Part shown: positions 36,928 to 39,395 of the stretch, piece after piece
Numbering within the stretch: the first letter of the stretch is position 1
Layout: the number at the start of each line of letters is the position of its first letter
IMG/VR virus record: IMGVR_UViG_3300036770_000541
Span: 1-39,395 of that record
DNA length: 39,395 nt
Origin: a virus
Strand: one strand, 5' to 3'
Made by a program: the position numbers and the translations under genes
Notes under the pieces: generated by a model
The model's database searches: none
What the model saw: the letters and a program-made list of their open reading frames with translations, nothing else
What the model was told of the DNA's origin: nothing

Positions 36928-37650
36928 ATGTACTACTACACCTTCAACATTGGCGATTACGCCAGTCACACCCGAAATCTTGGACTGCTTGAAGATCTAG
37001 CCTACCGCAGGTTACTAGACGAATACTATCTTCACGAACGACCGTTCAACGCCTGTTCAACGACCGTTGCACGCCAGATAGGAATGGCAGAACATAAAGA
37101 CGCGGTTGAGTTTGTTTTGCAGACTTTTTTTGTCTTGCAAGACTGCGGGTGGACAAACAAGCGGGCAGAAAAAGAAATCGCGCATTTTCGATCTAAGTCT
37201 GAGTCGGCTTCTAGGGCTGGCAAAGCGTCTGCTGAACGAAGGCTCAACGACCGTTCAACGACCGTTCAACCAACCAATAACCATAAACCAATAACCAATA
37301 ACCATAAACCAATAAAAAAACTACTTGCGCCTGAAGGCGTGTCTTTAGAGGTATGGGACTCATTTCTTCAGCAAAGGCAAAAGACGCGGGCAGTAGTGAC
37401 CGAGACGGTTATAAAGACAATCCAGAAGGAAGCTGACCTTGCGGGCTGGTCTTTAGAGAACGCTCTTTCCGAGATTGTGGCTCGTGGCTGGAGAGGGTTT
37501 AAGGCTGAGTGGGTGAAAGACAAGCCGCAGGATAAACTGTTAACATTTGCGGAAAGAGACGAGCTTGCCAAACGAAAGAAATGGGAAGAGATGACAGGGA
37601 GAAAGTGGCCTGAACCTGGGCAGCCTGTAGAAAGGTTGATGATCCTATGA
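36928..37650 (+). CDS. DUF1376 replication protein (copy 2 only)
   Basis: A 240-aa protein from ATG 36928 with AAGGGA upstream. DUF1376 core MYYYTFNIGDYASHTRNLGLLEDLAYRRLLDEYYLHERPF (residues 1-40), a linker with repeated asparagine/proline units (PTNNHKPITNNHKPIKK, about 115-131), and a C-terminal helical domain (EVWDSFLQQRQKTRAVVTETVIKTIQKEADLAGWSLENALSEIVARGWRGFKAEWV) typical of these replication proteins. DUF1376 proteins serve as initiator-type proteins in phages. The coding DNA carries iteron-like repeats, a likely origin. Confidence 0.8.
   Translation: MYYYTFNIGDYASHTRNLGLLEDLAYRRLLDEYYLHERPFNACSTTVARQIGMAEHKDAVEFVLQTFFVLQDCGWTNKRAEKEIAHFRSKSESASRAGKASAERRLNDRSTTVQPTNNHKPITNNHKPIKKLLAPEGVSLEVWDSFLQQRQKTRAVVTETVIKTIQKEADLAGWSLENALSEIVARGWRGFKAEWVKDKPQDKLLTFAERDELAKRKKWEEMTGRKWPEPGQPVERLMIL
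37037..37315 (+). other. Candidate replication origin inside DUF1376 gene
   Basis: Repeats of AACGACCGTT occur at 37037, 37059, 37245 and 37256. Two adjacent 21-bp repeats start at 37274 and 37295 (CCAATAACCATAAA followed by CCAATAA), then poly-A. Iterons next to an AT-rich segment inside an initiator gene are the layout of the lambda origin in gene O. Origin function is inferred. Confidence 0.55.
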
Positions 37651-37955
37651 ACCTATCCGCAATAGATGCTCTGTGGAACAAGATGCTTGTGGTCTACGGT
37701 CACGAGTGGACTCGCAAGTTTGACGGTATGCCTCTGGATGAAGTAAAGGGTGCGTGGGCAGATGAGTTGCGCGGCTATTCTGTAGAGCAGATCAAATACG
37801 GCCTGAGTATGCTAGGCGAGAGGCCACCCAACCTGATCCAGTTCAAAGACCTGTGTAAGAAGGCTCCACAGTATTTTGACTCACCACAATTAACTTATAG
37901 ACCAACGCCAAGCGAGGAGAAGCTGGCTAAATTTAGGAGGGCTTATGAAGCGTGA
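37647..37955 (+). CDS. P-like helicase-loader candidate (copy 2 only)
   Basis: A 102-aa protein: IDALWNKMLVVYGHEWTRKFDGMPLDEVKGAWADELRGYSVEQIKYGLSMLGERPPNLIQFKDLCKKAP. This resembles the conserved part of lambda P and similar phage replication proteins that recruit the host DnaB helicase. It overlaps the DUF1376 gene by 4 nt and the winged-helix gene by 11 nt. It is short compared with lambda P, so partial function is possible. Confidence 0.65.
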   Translation: MNLSAIDALWNKMLVVYGHEWTRKFDGMPLDEVKGAWADELRGYSVEQIKYGLSMLGERPPNLIQFKDLCKKAPQYFDSPQLTYRPTPSEEKLAKFRRAYEA

Positions 37956-38304
37956 TACAGAAGTAGAAGCAGTCATCACTAGAAGTATGTCTGCTGCGGA
38001 AATAATGGATCTCACAGGCCATAACAAGGGAAGTCTCTACGCAATACTGGATAGGCTTATAAGTGAAAACAAGATCAAGAAAACGGGCCTCAGATACGCC
38101 CCAACAGGATATTCTGACCAGCCCATTGTTAACGGAAGAGACGAGTTCTTCTGTGCCGATCCCTTCAATATGTCTGGACTGCGAAACAATCGGAATCTTC
38201 AATCTCAATTGCGAAAAATGCAGACTAAGAATACTCGTTACGGAACCATGCAAGGTTTTGCGGTTGCAAGTGAAAGAAACAGTAGAAAGGTACGGTGGGC
38301 TTGA
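37945..38304 (+). CDS. Winged-helix/HTH protein (copy 2)
   Basis: A 119-aa homologue of 4359-4718. The HTH part is identical in protein sequence to copy 1, with only synonymous changes; five of six residues differ in one block (about 91-96). The stop overlaps the DUF3310 start as in copy 1. Confidence 0.8.
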   Translation: MKRDTEVEAVITRSMSAAEIMDLTGHNKGSLYAILDRLISENKIKKTGLRYAPTGYSDQPIVNGRDEFFCADPFNMSGLRNNRNLQSQLRKMQTKNTRYGTMQGFAVASERNSRKVRWA

Positions 38305-38380
38305 TGGAGACTGGAAAACCAACAATTGTGGCTGTGAAAGAGTCTGCCAACGCAGGGCAAATCGGGGGCAGTCACTATAA
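38063..38380 (+). CDS. Possible overprinted cysteine-rich protein (copy 2)
   Basis: Second copy of the out-of-frame ORF at 4477-4794. All eight cysteines and CKVLRLQVKET are kept. In the variable block it reads LRILVTEPC versus LRLIRQESC. See the copy-1 entry for start options and doubts. Confidence 0.4.
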   Translation: MKTRSRKRASDTPQQDILTSPLLTEETSSSVPIPSICLDCETIGIFNLNCEKCRLRILVTEPCKVLRLQVKETVERYGGLDGDWKTNNCGCERVCQRRANRGQSL

Positions 38381-38558
38381 GAAGTTGACCATCCAGCCCT
38401 GGGACTATATTCTTGCTAACAGTATCGGCTACTGCGAGGGTTCCGCAATAAAGTATCTAAGCAGGTGGCGGGACAAAGGCGGTATACAAGATTTATATAA
38501 AGCAAAGCACTTTATAGACAAGCTGATAGAGCATGAGGAGAGTAAAAATGAGCGTTAG
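38304..38558 (+). CDS. DUF3310 family protein (copy 2)
   Basis: An 84-aa homologue of 4718-4972; the IGGSHYKKLTIQPWDYILAN core is identical, with two or three changes elsewhere (K to R in SRWRDKGG, Y to H near the C-terminus, and the last residue). ATG 38304 overlaps the previous stop. Confidence 0.85.
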   Translation: METGKPTIVAVKESANAGQIGGSHYKKLTIQPWDYILANSIGYCEGSAIKYLSRWRDKGGIQDLYKAKHFIDKLIEHEESKNER

Positions 38559-38871
38559 CGCAATGAAGCAAGCATTGGAGGCGTTGGATGCTTACGCCAG
38601 CGACATAAGCCAAGAACGTGTCGATGAAACGGCAAAAGATCGACATAAGACTGATTGCAAAAAAGATTTTGACTTACTTTTTGAGGCAAATAGCGCAGAT
38701 ATAGAGGCGTTGCAAGACGCTCAATTTACCCTTGAAGCGATTAAAAGCGCAGATCCCGGAACGCATGACGAAATAATTGATGCGTCATTGCATTTAATAA
38801 AACTTGCATTAAGCAATTCTGTTTTTGGGCCAATAGAAAGAATTGCAGAAAGATATGGGGTTGAAATATGA
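38548..38871 (+). CDS. MKQAL-type accessory protein, short form
   Basis: A 107-aa protein starting MSVSAMKQALEALDAYASD. Compared with copy 1 (4962-5486) it lacks about 66 internal residues, with the junction near the ASDIS tract, but keeps the frame. From about 38636 on it is identical to copy 1 at DNA level. GGAG precedes the ATG, which overlaps the DUF3310 stop. Confidence 0.75.
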   Translation: MSVSAMKQALEALDAYASDISQERVDETAKDRHKTDCKKDFDLLFEANSADIEALQDAQFTLEAIKSADPGTHDEIIDASLHLIKLALSNSVFGPIERIAERYGVEI

Positions 38872-39395
38872 GCATTTCAATAATGAAGCAGGCATTAGAT
38901 GTCTTGCGAGGAATGCACCCAGAACATGGCGGCAATGCTTTTACGAGGGCCGCTGACGAACTGCGGCGAGCAATTGATTTACAAGAGAAGCGACATATTT
39001 GCCCAGACTGGGACTTTATGGAAATTACGGTAAACGATGAAGAATTTAATGCCTGCTGTTGTTTCCCAAAAGAGCCAAGACCTAGTCTTTGGTTAGCAAC
39101 CGCCCACGATGGGCGAGTGAAATATACAACCGATAGCGGTCGTGCATCAGATTGGAAAGAATCAGGCTCGTACAGGATGGTTCAAGACTATTACACTGAA
39201 CCACCGCATGACTTTGGCAATGTTACGGATGATGCATTGATAGAAGAAGTCCGTAGTCGTGGCTTTACTATTCGTGATGCTCAGATTTCACCAAAGATTA
39301 AAGATGAGTATGAACTATGTTGCCAAAAGTATGACACCCGCACAGAGCCATGCACACCAAGAGGAAGGCATTTAGCAAAGCGTGAATGGGTTGGG
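38868..39395 (+). CDS. MKQAL-type accessory protein, cut by window end
   Basis: Homologue of 5483-6049. The first 143 residues differ from copy 1 at one nucleotide only (a Pro for a Leu). After QISPK a 28-residue insertion (IKDEYELCCQKYDTRTEPCT and on, with three cysteines) precedes REWV, then the window ends. The insertion is exactly 84 nt and flanked by CAAAG-like ends, so the reading frame is kept. Confidence 0.75.
   Translation, partial: MSISIMKQALDVLRGMHPEHGGNAFTRAADELRRAIDLQEKRHICPDWDFMEITVNDEEFNACCCFPKEPRPSLWLATAHDGRVKYTTDSGRASDWKESGSYRMVQDYYTEPPHDFGNVTDDALIEEVRSRGFTIRDAQISPKIKDEYELCCQKYDTRTEPCTPRGRHLAKREWVG

Larger units (their letters stand above)
33290..39395. repeat. Copy 2 of diverged terminal direct repeat
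   Basis: Second copy of the left-end region. Relative to copy 1 it gains a 104-aa gene (34716-35030), has a different replication cassette (36467-37944), lacks about 200 bp in the first MKQAL gene, and has an in-frame 84-nt insertion near its end (39297-39380). The unit length implied by matching landmarks is about 33.3-33.6 kb. Confidence 0.9.

Noticed and set aside
1-39395. Tandem prophages in a bacterial chromosome
   Set aside because: There is no integrase, attachment site, excisionase or bacterial gene; the two copies are joined only by phage genes in circular order.
1-39395. tRNA genes or CRISPR arrays
   Set aside because: I found no cloverleaf with a T-loop GTTCRANNC in a proper context, and no regularly spaced repeat-spacer pattern; the repeats near 37250 are short and lie in a coding linker.

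Overview
The window is tailed-phage (Caudoviricetes) DNA. It holds a complete podovirus-like genome plus about 6 kb of extra sequence that repeats the start of the window in diverged form. The structural set (P22-type portal, SU10-type major capsid protein, adaptor and tail proteins, four ejection-type proteins, S74 tail fibre) indicates a short-tailed virion. YqaJ exonuclease plus annealing protein, a DUF1376 replication protein and a P-like helicase loader suggest a Pseudomonadota (Gram-negative) host, but the exact host cannot be read from the sequence. I see no integrase, tRNA, rRNA, CRISPR array or bacterial gene.

Layout. 1-1402 (minus): the distal end of a recombination operon (annealing protein and small partners). 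1461-1553: a divergent control region. 1554-2840 (plus): a HExxH metallopeptidase-like protein and an HTH-metallophosphoesterase. 2837-3344: a promoter and a roughly 430-nt non-coding region rich in hairpins. 3345-6477: Mom-like DNA-modification protein, replication-type protein, winged-helix protein, DUF3310, accessory proteins, YbcO-like nuclease and a zinc-ribbon protein. 6461-7250: an HNH/AP2 homing endonuclease and a PD-(D/E)XK-like protein. 7274-7358: a possible short terminated transcript. 7368-11433: HTH and Q-like regulators, glycosyltransferases and a run of very small basic proteins. 11433-13028: a putative ADP-ribosyltransferase. 13074-30205: packaging, head, tail, ejection and fibre genes, interrupted by an HNH gene and a glycosyltransferase. 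30208-31918: lysis. 32033-35030 (minus): zinc-finger protein, SSB-like protein, YqaJ exonuclease, annealing protein and small partners.

From about 33290 to the end, the gene order of positions 1 to about 5930 recurs (annealing operon, control region, metallopeptidase, metallophosphoesterase, winged helix, DUF3310, accessory genes). Protein identity ranges from moderate to complete. Between the copies the replication cassette has been swapped. Copy 1 has the structured non-coding region, the Mom-like gene and a 130-aa replication-type protein. Copy 2 has a 67-aa protein, a different structured leader, a DUF1376 protein with iteron-like repeats and a P-like protein. The simplest reading is a circularly permuted genome of about 33.3-33.6 kb read once around and into a second strain (heteroconcatemer or assembly join). 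A true diverged duplication is possible and would be unusual.

How the parts fit: the two divergent operons flanking the conserved 93-nt region supply recombination (leftward) and replication/modification (rightward). The 7.3-8.6 kb segment holds candidate late-control elements. The rest is one long rightward late block ending in holin and endolysin, which converges on the leftward recombination operon at about 32 kb.
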